DNA from: CAZSBB01 sp964605235
Lineage (GTDB): Bacteria > Planctomycetota > Phycisphaerae > Phycisphaerales > Phycisphaeraceae
Reading direction: 5' to 3'
NCBI GenBank assembly: GCA_964605235.1
Contig: CAZSBB010000006.1
Coordinates: 1 to 64,000 of the forward strand
Length of the DNA stretch: 64,000 nucleotides
Below the pieces are notes generated by a model. That model saw only the letters and a list, made by a program, of their open reading frames with translations. It ran no database searches and was not told the origin of the DNA. Positions 26,368-34,968 of the stretch are shown here, piece by piece. Made by a program: the position numbers and the translations under genes. The first letter of the stretch is position 1, and the number at the start of each line of letters is the position of its first letter.

Positions 26368-28359
26368 ATGAAACGCACTTTTCGAGCATCGGGCCGTTCC
26401 CTCCTCCGGCAGCGCTCCGCTGGCAACAGCGCGACGGTGGTGCTGGGGGTGTTGGGGCTGGTTGCCCTGGTGGCGGTGGTGTGGGCGGTGCTGAGCATCG
26501 GCCGGCGCGCCCAGGCGCGGGAGCTGGCGCAGATGAGCGCCGACAGCAGTGCGCTCAATGGCGCTGCCGCGCTGGCGCGCAGCCTCAACACCATCTGCGT
26601 CAACAATGCCGCCCTGGCGCGGCAGCTCATCCGCCTGCAACTGCTCGACGCGCTGCCCAGCGCCAGCGCCGCGGCGGAGTCCGAAACCCAGGCCGCCATC
26701 ACCGGGCTTGAACGCCTGCTCGCCCAGGGCTTGCCCAGCCCGTGGAAAGACCTGTCGCTGGCGCCGCAGCGCCGGTACGAACAGTTGGAAAGCCAGTTGC
26801 AGGCGGCGCTGGAAACGCTGCGGGACATGAACCAGACCGCCGCCGAACTGCGCCAGCGCATGACGCGCCTGGAGCAGGCGGGCCCGATCGCCGAGTTGAC
26901 CCACTACCGCACCCCCAGCGGCAGGCGGGGCCAGATCTGGCGGCAAATGCAGGCGCTGGAGGACCACAATCAAGCCCTCGTCGCCAACCTCACCCTGCTT
27001 AGCCAGCTCAGCGCCATCCGGGGCGGAGCCTTGGGCGAGGGACGCACCCTGTTGCACGCCAGCGCCCTGCTGCTGCCGCCGGCGCCACCGTTGCAGGTGC
27101 AACGCATCGCGCTCCTGGACATGCAACTGGCGTTGGGGAATCCCAACTGGTACGAGCCGGCGGCTGGCCCGGACCCGATGCCCGGCACCGAAAGCTGGGG
27201 ACGCGGCTACGGCCCAGACCCGGCCGTCGTCCACACCCGCCCCCGCTATGACGCCGGCGTGCCCCTGGAAACCGCCCACGGCCATCTGGCGCTCACCCCC
27301 GGCGTCGAGAAAGAAGCGCCCCGCATTCCCGGCAAAGCCAAGCCCGCCGCGGAAGTGGTCGAAACCCCGGCGCCGGCTCCAGCGCCGGAGCCGATGTATT
27401 TCTGGGACAACCTGGCGGACAACGGTCGGCATGCCCTGCGGCTGCGTCCGCTCAATGCCTGGATCGCGGAGTATTGCCGCAAGCAATGGGCGGCCCGCAC
27501 CAGCCAGACGCCGCAAACCATCGCCATGCCCAACTGGGTGGCGGATCCTCAGCAGTGGCGTCAGCAGGCGGGCGCACCCACGCAGGTCATGCTCCTGCGG
27601 TTGCTGCTGCGCAGCCGCTGGCCCATGGGTCACGAGCAGTTTCTCAGCGCCAATTCCTGGACGGTGGTGGATGAGGACGGCCGGCGCGACCCGCGTCTGG
27701 TGCTGACGGATGACCCGCAGGCGCTGAAGCTGCGCGATCCGCAAACGGCGGCGCAGGTGGAGGGGTTGACCGCCGTCGCGCCGGACTGGTATCTGGATCA
27801 TTGGACTTACACCGTTTCGCGCGATCAGTCGCTGGGCCTGCAGCGCGAGGTGGATGAGCACAAGAAGGCCGTGCCGCAGACCGTGCATCGGTACGACTTA
27901 TACGCGGTGGTGGCGGTGAATTTCGCTCAGCCGCGCCGCGTGACCACGCCGTTCAATGCCCAGCCGGACGACCCCATGCCCGCCGCCTTGCAGGTGGCGC
28001 TGGGCGCGGCTGACCCCGTCGGCGAAGGCACGACCCGGCGCGCCCTGGTGGCGAGTTTGGCGCAGTACCGCGATCCTTCGCTGCTGCTGCGCACGCCGTT
28101 GCAGGCGCGGGCGCTGGAACTGGACGCCTTTGCCGCCGCGGCGGTGACCGGCGAACTGCTGGGGCCCGGCGGTCTGGGCTTCTGGCAGGCGAACCTCGTG
28201 GACGCGGACGCCCGTCGGCAGGCGCTGCGCACCGCGGCGCGCAACGGCGATCCCGCCGCGTGGGCGCTCGATCCGCTGCAATCGCAGCAGCAGGTGCAGG
28301 ACGCCCTGGCGCGGCTGGTGGGCCTGACCGCCGCCGAAGCGGAAGGAGCGACGCCATGA
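26368..28359 (+). CDS. Second TadG-like pilus-associated protein
   Basis: The 663-residue protein repeats the plan of its upstream neighbour: basic start, a hydrophobic segment (VVLGVLGLVALVAVVWAVLS, near residues 20-40), then ELAQMSADSSALNGAAALARS, which corresponds to the TadE/TadG signature. A segment at about residues 100-180 is predicted helical with many Gln and Leu. The ATG at 26368 was preferred over an in-frame TTG at 26350. The two proteins share the N-terminal logic but little further sequence, so they are an old duplication or convergent in architecture. The next gene overlaps by 4 bp. Confidence 0.72.
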   Translation: MKRTFRASGRSLLRQRSAGNSATVVLGVLGLVALVAVVWAVLSIGRRAQARELAQMSADSSALNGAAALARSLNTICVNNAALARQLIRLQLLDALPSASAAAESETQAAITGLERLLAQGLPSPWKDLSLAPQRRYEQLESQLQAALETLRDMNQTAAELRQRMTRLEQAGPIAELTHYRTPSGRRGQIWRQMQALEDHNQALVANLTLLSQLSAIRGGALGEGRTLLHASALLLPPAPPLQVQRIALLDMQLALGNPNWYEPAAGPDPMPGTESWGRGYGPDPAVVHTRPRYDAGVPLETAHGHLALTPGVEKEAPRIPGKAKPAAEVVETPAPAPAPEPMYFWDNLADNGRHALRLRPLNAWIAEYCRKQWAARTSQTPQTIAMPNWVADPQQWRQQAGAPTQVMLLRLLLRSRWPMGHEQFLSANSWTVVDEDGRRDPRLVLTDDPQALKLRDPQTAAQVEGLTAVAPDWYLDHWTYTVSRDQSLGLQREVDEHKKAVPQTVHRYDLYAVVAVNFAQPRRVTTPFNAQPDDPMPAALQVALGAADPVGEGTTRRALVASLAQYRDPSLLLRTPLQARALELDAFAAAAVTGELLGPGGLGFWQANLVDADARRQALRTAARNGDPAAWALDPLQSQQQVQDALARLVGLTAAEAEGATP

Positions 28360-29294
28360 CGCTCATCCCTGTCTCGCCCAGCGCAGGCCACGGGTTGACC
28401 CGGCGGCGCGGCACCGCCATGGTGGAAATGGTGCTGGTCTTGCCGATTTTGCTGTTTTTCCTGTCGTTGCTGTTCTTCTTTGGCCGCGGGCTGGCGCGCG
28501 TGGTGCGTCTGCATGTGATCGATCGTTATGAAGCTTCGCGCGTGGCGGCGCAGACCTATGTCGTCGATGTGCAGACCGAATGGCAACTGCTCCATGGCGA
28601 TTGGCAGCACGCCAACGAGGAGCCGTTTGGTCCCCATGCCCAGAACGCCGACACCGACCAGCTCAATCAGACATTTCTCGCCGACCGGGCGACCGATCTG
28701 GATGTGGATGGCGGGGGCGTGTGGGGCGGCGGGGTGGAACGGCAGGCGTACCTGGATGCGGTGGAGCCCATGGGCGACGCCGGGCCGTTCGCCGAGCGTC
28801 TGCTCGCCTACCAGCCGCACAGCGTCAGTCGCCAGGCCGCCAGTGAGTATGACGAAAGCGTCCCGCTCTGGCGGCGTTACGCCGGCCGGGCGACGCATCG
28901 GCACTCGCTGCCCTACCACGACTGGGCGCTGGTCAACGGTTTTCGCGTGCTGACGATCCGGCGCAGCGACATCCTGGCGTGGGGCTACACGAATGTGGAC
29001 CTGGTCAACGGCAACGCCTTGCTGCTGACCAACGACACCACCGCCCGCCGGCGTTTTCTGGAAGTCGAGCAACTGGTGGATCGCGGCGATGAACTGGAAG
29101 TCTGGCGCCGCCGCTGGCCCCACAGCGCCAATTGGGCGGCCCAGCGGGATGTTTACCTGGCGGACCTGGATGCCGAATTACGCGCCCTGGACCCGCAGCC
29201 GCATTCCTACTGGGAAAATTATGCCGGCGCCATCCTGCGCTTCTACACCAGTTTCCACGGCTACGGCGGGCCGCAGGTTTATCTCGGTCCCTGA
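28356..29294 (+). CDS. TadE-like protein, second
   Basis: The 312-residue protein starts in the upstream gene's stop (ATGA overlap) with GGAAGGAG 7-14 bp upstream. GTAMVEMVLVLPILLFFLSL at about residues 19-38 is a TadE-type signature with Glu at the expected place, followed by a soluble extracytoplasmic region. No other domain is recognised. Its position as the fourth membrane-anchored pseudopilin-like gene in the cluster suggests a structural part of the Tad apparatus. The function is assigned by motif and context only. Confidence 0.75.
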   Translation: MTLIPVSPSAGHGLTRRRGTAMVEMVLVLPILLFFLSLLFFFGRGLARVVRLHVIDRYEASRVAAQTYVVDVQTEWQLLHGDWQHANEEPFGPHAQNADTDQLNQTFLADRATDLDVDGGGVWGGGVERQAYLDAVEPMGDAGPFAERLLAYQPHSVSRQAASEYDESVPLWRRYAGRATHRHSLPYHDWALVNGFRVLTIRRSDILAWGYTNVDLVNGNALLLTNDTTARRRFLEVEQLVDRGDELEVWRRRWPHSANWAAQRDVYLADLDAELRALDPQPHSYWENYAGAILRFYTSFHGYGGPQVYLGP

Positions 29295-29352
29295 CCGGCC
29301 GACCTGCCCGTCGTAGCGTTGATATTTTTGCCCGCAAGCGAGTTTATTGACC

Positions 29353-30015
29353 ATGCTCAAACCTCCCGTTCCCACTGGCGCCAACCTGCCGCCCGCCGCC
29401 GCGGAGGACAGCCCGACCCGCCACGCCATGATTCCCCTGGGCGTCGGCTTGCTGGTGATCATCATTTTTGCGGTCTACGCCCTGTGGTCGGACATGAAGC
29501 CGCGCGGGGTCAAGGTGATCACCACCGGGCAGCTCAGCGGCGCGGACATGATCAGTTCGGAGTTGCCCGACCCGCTGAATCTGATCACGCTGACCGAAGC
29601 GTCGCGCGGCGAGCAGCTCCTGCTGCCGTACTACGGCGACCGCGCGCTGGTCAATGAGCCGGCGGGGTTGCCCACCTTCGCCAGCGATGACGACAACGCC
29701 AAGGCCCAGCGCGTGGGCGCGTTCGCCCGGCAGGATGGACAGGTGCTCGAAGAAATCGCTTTCTGGCGCGGCACTGCCGGACTCAACCCCGCTGCCATCA
29801 CCGGCTTTTACAGCCTCGCCGCCCGGCAGCAGGGTTATCAGCCGCTGCAGACTGCCGCGTCGCAACCCAACAATCTGACCTTCACCCGCGCCAATCCCAC
29901 CAATGGCGCGCTGGCGACGGATGCCGACGATGTGCTGATTGTGCGCGTCACCCCGGAGGCCGATGGTCAGGTGCGCTGGCTGCTGTGGCGGCGGGCGTAT
30001 GACACCAGCCGGTGA
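29353..30015 (+). CDS. Membrane-anchored protein of unknown function
   Basis: The 220-residue product has one hydrophobic segment (MIPLGVGLLVIIIFAVYAL, about residues 26-44) and an extracytoplasmic region of about 170 residues that I do not recognise. It is the last gene of the pilus cluster, 58 bp after the TadE-like gene, and ends 27 bp before the convergent ybaB. The ATG at 29353 is used; an in-frame TTG is two codons upstream. It may belong to the pilus assembly operon, but nothing in its sequence shows this. Confidence 0.65.
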   Translation: MLKPPVPTGANLPPAAAEDSPTRHAMIPLGVGLLVIIIFAVYALWSDMKPRGVKVITTGQLSGADMISSELPDPLNLITLTEASRGEQLLLPYYGDRALVNEPAGLPTFASDDDNAKAQRVGAFARQDGQVLEEIAFWRGTAGLNPAAITGFYSLAARQQGYQPLQTAASQPNNLTFTRANPTNGALATDADDVLIVRVTPEADGQVRWLLWRRAYDTSR

Positions 30016-30042
30016 GCGCCGGTGGCTGCAAGCGGCGCGCTC

Positions 30043-30399
30043 TCAGCGCAGCAGGCCTTCGAATCCCTTCAGGTCCAGTCCGCCGGTCATCTGGCTCATC
30101 TCACGTTCGAGCAGCTCGCGCACTTTCGCGTGCGCGGCTGACAGCGCGGCGAGCACCAGTTCCTCCACCATTTCCCGATCCGCCTGCGCGCCCGCGCCGG
30201 CGAGGGTGGCGATCATGCTCGGCTCGAACTCGAGGTTGACCACCTCGAATTTGCCGTTCATCGTCACCCGCACCGCGCCCGCGCCGGCGTCGGCCTGCAC
30301 GGTCTGCCTGGAGAGCTCGGCCTGCATCTGCTCCATCTTCGCCCGCATTTCCTTGGCTTGACCCATCAGGGCCGCCAGATTCTTCAGGTTGTCAAACAT
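30043..30399 (-). CDS. ybaB: YbaB/EbfC family nucleoid-associated protein
   Basis: The 118-residue protein (family length about 100-115) begins MFDNLKNLAALMGQAKEMRA and has the GKFEVVNLEFEPSM strand region and a C-terminal helix ending DLKGFEG. YbaB proteins bind DNA as dimers and are usually encoded next to dnaX and recR. Here the start overlaps the end of the tau reading frame of dnaX by 8 bp, so it is read only by ribosomes or polymerase finishing tau. No recR gene follows; instead the gene converges on the pilus cluster. Confidence 0.93.
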   Translation of the reverse strand: MFDNLKNLAALMGQAKEMRAKMEQMQAELSRQTVQADAGAGAVRVTMNGKFEVVNLEFEPSMIATLAGAGAQADREMVEELVLAALSAAHAKVRELLEREMSQMTGGLDLKGFEGLLR

Positions 30400-32355
30400 C
30401 GTGTTCCTCCTCGTCCATCAGGTCATTCAAGTCCAGGTCTGAAGCCGGAGCATTCGGCTCGGCTGGCGGCATATCCGAACTCTCCGTCGGGGCCGGGGCA
30501 GCGGGCGGCTGCGCCTGCGGGCGAACGTTCACCACCCGCGGCGCGAGATTGCTGAAGGTCTGCGTCACCTGGCGCACCAGAGGCAACTCCATCGCCTGCT
30601 CGAAAGTCAGTTGCCCGCTCGCAGCCCGGGCGGCGTTGTTTCCCGAGGCATTCCCCGAGGAACTGTCGCCGGGGGAATTGGGCGCGGCCTCATCCGGCGC
30701 GGCGTCATTCGCGCCCGGAGCGGTTTTGATTTCCACCTGCACCGGCCGACCGATGAGCTGGGCGAACACCTGCCCCAACTGCTCGCGCTGGCGCTGGGTG
30801 ACGAACACCCGTTCGCCGGTGCGCAGTTTCAGTTCCAGCTGCCGTTCGCCCAGACGCGCCAATTCCAGTCGGCGCAGCAGGGCCGCCAGCGCCGGTTGGT
30901 TGGCGACATCACGCAGCGCCGCCTGCCAGAGCGCCGTCGGGTCGCCGACATCCACCGGAGGGCGCGGCCCAGCCGCCGGGGGCGCTGCAGGCGCGGGTGC
31001 GACGGGAGCTGTTGGGGCAGCCGGTTCCGCTGGGGGCGCTGCAGCGAATGACGCAGACCCACGATCCCACGGCGACGGTCGGCGACCACCGCTGGGCGCA
31101 GCCGCCGCCGGCTCGGGTTCCGTTGGAGCAGAGGGCGCGTCCGTTTCCGCCGGCGCACTATTCAGTTTTTTTTTAATCCACTGCCTGCAGCGTTGCCACC
31201 GCCCGACAGCAGTGCCGTGACATCCGCCATCTTTTCCGCCAGCGTCAGGCGCACCAGTGCGGCATCAAAGAGCGCCAGCGGGTTGGCGCTGTCCTTGCTC
31301 AAACGCTGGACGTTCTCGCACAGGGCGATCATGTGCACCAGCCCGGGCGCGTCGAACTGCCGGGCTTGCTTGCCCAGTTCCTGGCGGGTTTCGTCGGAGA
31401 CTTCCAGCAGCGGGCTGTCGGCCCCGCAGGCGGCGGCGATCAGCAGCAGGCGCAGGTGTTCGATCAGCACTTCAAAAAACTGGTCCTGGGCGATGCCTTG
31501 CCCCAGCAGGCCATGGCCGCGCGTCAGGGCGGTGGGCACATCCTGCTGCGCCAGCGCCTGGACGAGTTGGAACAGCGCCTGCTGCGGCGGCAGGCCCAGC
31601 ATGTCCTCGAGCACCTGGGCGGTCAGCGGCTGCTGGCCGGTGGCGATCAGGCGGTCGAGCAGGCTCAGGGCGTCGCGCATGGAGCCGTTGCCCAGCCGCG
31701 CCAGCTGCCAGATGACTTCCTTATCCGCCTGGAGTTTTTCCTGTTTGAGCACGTTGGTGAGATGCTCAGCAATGCGGGCGGTGGGGATGTTGCGGAAGTC
31801 GAAGCGCTGGCAGCGCGACTGGATGGTCGCGGGCACTTTGTGCGATTCGGTGGTGCAGAGGATGAACTTGACGTGGGTCGGCGGCTCCTCCATGGTCTTG
31901 AGCAGGGCGTTGAACGCCGCGGTCGAGAGCATGTGGACTTCGTCAATGATGTAGACCTTGAAGCGGGCGTTGCCGGTGGGCACGAGGGAGGCGTTGGCGA
32001 TGAGCTGGCGCGCCTGATCGACGCTGTTGTTGCTGGCGCCGTCGATCTCGATGACGTTGAGGTCTTCGCCGCGCATGATCGCCTGCGCCATGCGTTGCTG
32101 CACGTCGGCGTCGGGATAGTCGGCCGGCTGTTTGGGGGCGGGGCAATCGCTGACGGTGGCGGGGGCGTTCAGGGCGCGGGCGAAGATGCGCGCCATGGAG
32201 GTCTTGCCGACCCCGCGCGTGCCGGTGAACAGGTAGGCGTGGTGCACGCGGTCCTGAGCGATGGCGTTGATGAGCGTCTGGGCGATGGGTTCCTGCCCCA
32301 CGACTTGGGCAAAGCAGGTGGAGCGGTAACGTCTTGCCAGGACGGTGTAAGACAT
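30392..32355 (-). CDS. dnaX: DNA polymerase III tau/gamma subunit (frameshifted)
   Basis: The zero frame (32355 to 31162) encodes a gamma-type clamp-loader ATPase of 397 residues. It has GTRGVGKT at 45-52 (Walker A), a KVYIIDEVHML Walker B, and an SRC arginine finger (TIQSRCQRF). It stops just after an A9 run. A -1 shift at 31166-31174 joins it to the frame ending at 30392, giving a tau form of about 654 residues with a Pro/Ala-rich linker and a C-terminal domain (VDVGDPTALWQAALRD onward). The zinc module is degenerate: only Cys71 of the usual four Cys remains. The start at 32355 was chosen at the conserved MSYTVLARRYR; a longer frame reads into the SRP RNA. Confidence 0.9.
31166..31174 (-). 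promoter_or_regulatory. dnaX A9 slippage site
   Basis: Read on the minus strand this is nine A residues in the context TTAAAAAAAAACTGA. The zero frame hits a TGA within two codons, and the -1 frame stays open to 30392. A9 runs support transcriptional slippage in Thermus dnaX, and an A-AAA-AAA heptamer can also support -1 ribosomal frameshifting. Confidence 0.85.
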
Positions 32356-32408
32356 CAGCAGTTGCGTCGTGGGGCCAGGGGTGGTCGAGTTGGGCAGATG
32401 CGCCGCGA

Positions 32409-32521
32409 GGAGAGACGGCCAGGACACCGACGGCGCCGGGCCGACGACACTTAGGGCTGCTCCGGTCAAGGCCTGACCCGGTTCATGAGCCAACCCGCGC
32501 ATCGAGCCCGGCCATCTCTCC
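32409..32521 (-). ncRNA. ffs: Small signal recognition particle RNA (4.5S)
   Basis: The minus strand gives a 113-nt hairpin whose ends GGAGAGAUGGCC and GGCCGUCUCUCC pair (one G-U). The centre contains the conserved GGGUCAGGC and GGAGCAGCCCUAAG segments of helix 8, flanked by CUCAUGAACC as in bacterial SRP RNAs. The apical ten bases are CCUUGACCGG instead of the usual UCCGGAAGGA, so the GGAA tetraloop is missing. It lies 53 bp upstream of dnaX on the same strand, a location seen in other bacteria. It is the RNA partner of Ffh for membrane targeting. Confidence 0.92.
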
Positions 32522-32610
32522 ACACGGCGAACCTTGCGCTCCGCCAGTGAATCACTGACTATAGCAGCTTTCCGAGTTGTCAGCCATGCGGCAAGCGTTG
32601 TCCGGCGTCT

Positions 32611-32682
32611 TGTAGGTCCGGGCTGGCCCGGGCAGGGTTTGGCGCACGGGGTGGTCGTGTCCAGGCGAGCCCGGACCTGCAG
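32611..32682. repeat. BIME-like inverted pair, copy 3
   Basis: Arms TGTAGGTCCGGGCTGGCCCG and TCCAGGCGAGCCCGGACCTG face each other within 72 bp between the SRP RNA and the GT-C-like gene. The spacer is unrelated to that of the copy at 14182, while the arms are the same. Confidence 0.8.
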
Positions 32683-32694
32683 ATGAAGCCCGCT

Positions 32695-34968
32695 TCAGCG
32701 TCCAGGCAAGGCGTACAGCGCCGCCGTCGGCGCCGTTCCCGCCGGGCGCTGGTTGGCGGGGGGGTATTCCCACAGCACTCGCCAGCCGCTGGCGACCAGT
32801 GCGTCCACCCGCGCCCGGGTGACGCGCGGGTCAAAGCCATACGTCGCCAGCAGGCGGTCCAGTTCGCTGAAGTTGACCCACACCTGCGGCATGCCATGCT
32901 CGCGCAGCCAGACGGTCACCGCCAGCGGATCGTCGCCCGCGGCGGCAAAGGCAGCGCCCAGTGGCGACTGGTCGAACGCGCTGGCGTACACCATCGGCTC
33001 CCGCACGTACAGCAGGCGCGATGCATCCGCCACCAGCAGCGTGCGCCCGGGCGCTGGATTCGTTCCTGCAACGGCCCCATTTCCGGGGGCGGGGAAGTGG
33101 TTGATCACATGATCGCCCGCCAGCACATCGCCCAGCTTCAACGTGGCGAGGTCCTGCTCACGCGGCAACTGGTCCACCACCTGCCACGGCGCCAGCGGCT
33201 GCCCCTGCACCGACAGCACCTGAGTGAAGAAAATGCGGTAGCTGCACACGCTCAGCACCACGCTCAGCAGCGCCAGCAGGACCAGGCTGGGCAGGTGGGC
33301 GCAGCGCTGCAGGCGTGCCGTAAGCCAGGGCTGTTCGCCCAGCGTTTGCGCAGCCAACCCCAGCACGATGGCGCTCGGCAGCAGGGTCCAGATGAGGAAC
33401 CGCGCCTGCAGGTGGGTGCCGAGCAACCAGAACTGCAGGTGAATCGTCAAGAGCAGGATGCACCCCGCCGCCGCCCGTCGCCGGTGCTGTCCCCGCCACG
33501 CCAGCAAACCCAGTGCTGCCGCCAGCGCGAGCCAGAGCGTGGGGATGCCGAACTCCGTGCGGAAGTGGGCGACATTCTGCGTTTCGATCGTGCCGCGTTG
33601 TCGCTCGCGCGGGCGGCCGGCGACGGCTCCGTAGCCGGCGTTGCCCCACCAATGCTGGTCGAGATTCTGCAGACGGCTGCGCAGATCACCCTCCGGAGCA
33701 TGAGCGTGCGTCCAGCGCTGAGCCTGCTCCGGCGTCCAGTGACCAGTGCCCAATACCGTGGTGGCAAAGGGGAAGACCGGGTTGCCCGTCTGCACGGCAT
33801 TGCGGGTCAGCCACGGCAGCAGCGTCAGCACACCCGCCAGTGCCGCCACACTCGCCAGCCACACGCCCTGCCGCCAACGCTGGCGCGTGGGGCGCGCCCA
33901 GCCCAGCAACAGCAGCAAACCCACGGGAATCGCCAGATTCGGCCCGGCGGTCAGCTTCGCCAGCGTCGCGCCGCCGACCAGAAACCCCGCCCAGCCGGCG
34001 TGACGCCAACCCAGCGGTTCACGCTGCAACACCAGCGCCAACGCGGCTGCGCCCAGGCCCATGGCGAACCACTCGTTGTACGCGCTGCTGCCGGTCACCA
34101 CGGTCCACGGCGTCGCCAGCAGCACCGCGCCTGCCAGCAGGCCCACTGCCGCTGAACCGCCCTGCGCCCGCACCATGTCGCGCACCAGCAAAGCGGTCAG
34201 CAACGCCAGCACGCCATGCAGCGTCTGACCCAGGTAAATGTTGGCGTACGCTCCGCCATAGGCTGCGGCCGTCAGCAGGTAACCCGCTTCGCCCAGCCCC
34301 GGCAGAAAGCTGTAAACGTTGTGCTCCAGTCCCACCATGCGGCCCAGCGCCAGCCACTCGCGCGGGAGTTGCAGGTGGTAACTCGTCACGTCGTAACCAT
34401 ATCCCTCCACCGCCCACAGCAGCGACGGCGCCACCGTCCACGCCACCGCCAGCAAACCCAGCGGCAGCCCATAGCCCAGCCAACCCCAGCCCGGTAATGT
34501 CAGCGTCCCCGGCCAGTTCGTGCGTTGTTGCCAGAGGTCATAACCGAGCAAAGCCCAGCCCGGCATAAGCAACCCCCACGCCAGCGCGCGATTGACGCCG
34601 ATCAGCCAGAACATCACCCACGCCAGCCACAACAGCACCCCCAAACCGCACGCCAGTTGCAGCGCTGCGCTCCACCGCGCCGGCTGCAGCGTCAGCCGCG
34701 CCAGCACGCCGTAGCCCGCCGCCGCCAGCGCCAGCGGCAGCAGTTGCAGCAGGTGCAGCACCAGCAGTTGCACCACGCTGGCGTAACGCGCGGTCGTCAC
34801 CAGCGAGCGATCCGTCGGCGTCATGTTGGCCAACGATGGATGATCGGCCGGTGCCAGCCCCCCCCGCAGCGCCAGCCAGATGCCCAGCACCCCCAGCAGC
34901 AGCGTCAGCACCGCCGGCAGCAGGTGGACGGCAGACGAACGCTCAGGCTCGGGGGCGGATGGTTTCAC
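32695..34968 (-). CDS. Polytopic GT-C-like glycosyltransferase family protein
   Basis: The 757-residue membrane protein has about a dozen hydrophobic segments through residue 560 and a soluble C-terminal tail of about 170 residues. The motif GYDVTSYHLQLPREWLALGR around residues 190-210 resembles the first extracytoplasmic loop of GT-C transferases that use polyprenyl-linked sugars. Its acidic residue would be catalytic. The closest general description is a dolichyl-phosphate-mannose-mannosyltransferase-like protein; donor and acceptor are unknown. Its start overlaps the hemA stop by 4 bp, placing it last in the tetrapyrrole operon. That position may be accidental. Confidence 0.7.
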   Translation of the reverse strand: MKPSAPEPERSSAVHLLPAVLTLLLGVLGIWLALRGGLAPADHPSLANMTPTDRSLVTTARYASVVQLLVLHLLQLLPLALAAAGYGVLARLTLQPARWSAALQLACGLGVLLWLAWVMFWLIGVNRALAWGLLMPGWALLGYDLWQQRTNWPGTLTLPGWGWLGYGLPLGLLAVAWTVAPSLLWAVEGYGYDVTSYHLQLPREWLALGRMVGLEHNVYSFLPGLGEAGYLLTAAAYGGAYANIYLGQTLHGVLALLTALLVRDMVRAQGGSAAVGLLAGAVLLATPWTVVTGSSAYNEWFAMGLGAAALALVLQREPLGWRHAGWAGFLVGGATLAKLTAGPNLAIPVGLLLLLGWARPTRQRWRQGVWLASVAALAGVLTLLPWLTRNAVQTGNPVFPFATTVLGTGHWTPEQAQRWTHAHAPEGDLRSRLQNLDQHWWGNAGYGAVAGRPRERQRGTIETQNVAHFRTEFGIPTLWLALAAALGLLAWRGQHRRRAAAGCILLLTIHLQFWLLGTHLQARFLIWTLLPSAIVLGLAAQTLGEQPWLTARLQRCAHLPSLVLLALLSVVLSVCSYRIFFTQVLSVQGQPLAPWQVVDQLPREQDLATLKLGDVLAGDHVINHFPAPGNGAVAGTNPAPGRTLLVADASRLLYVREPMVYASAFDQSPLGAAFAAAGDDPLAVTVWLREHGMPQVWVNFSELDRLLATYGFDPRVTRARVDALVASGWRVLWEYPPANQRPAGTAPTAALYALPGR

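Noticed and set aside
32356..32523. N-terminal extension of dnaX
   Set aside because: This part coincides with the SRP RNA and precedes the conserved MSYTVLARRYR start.
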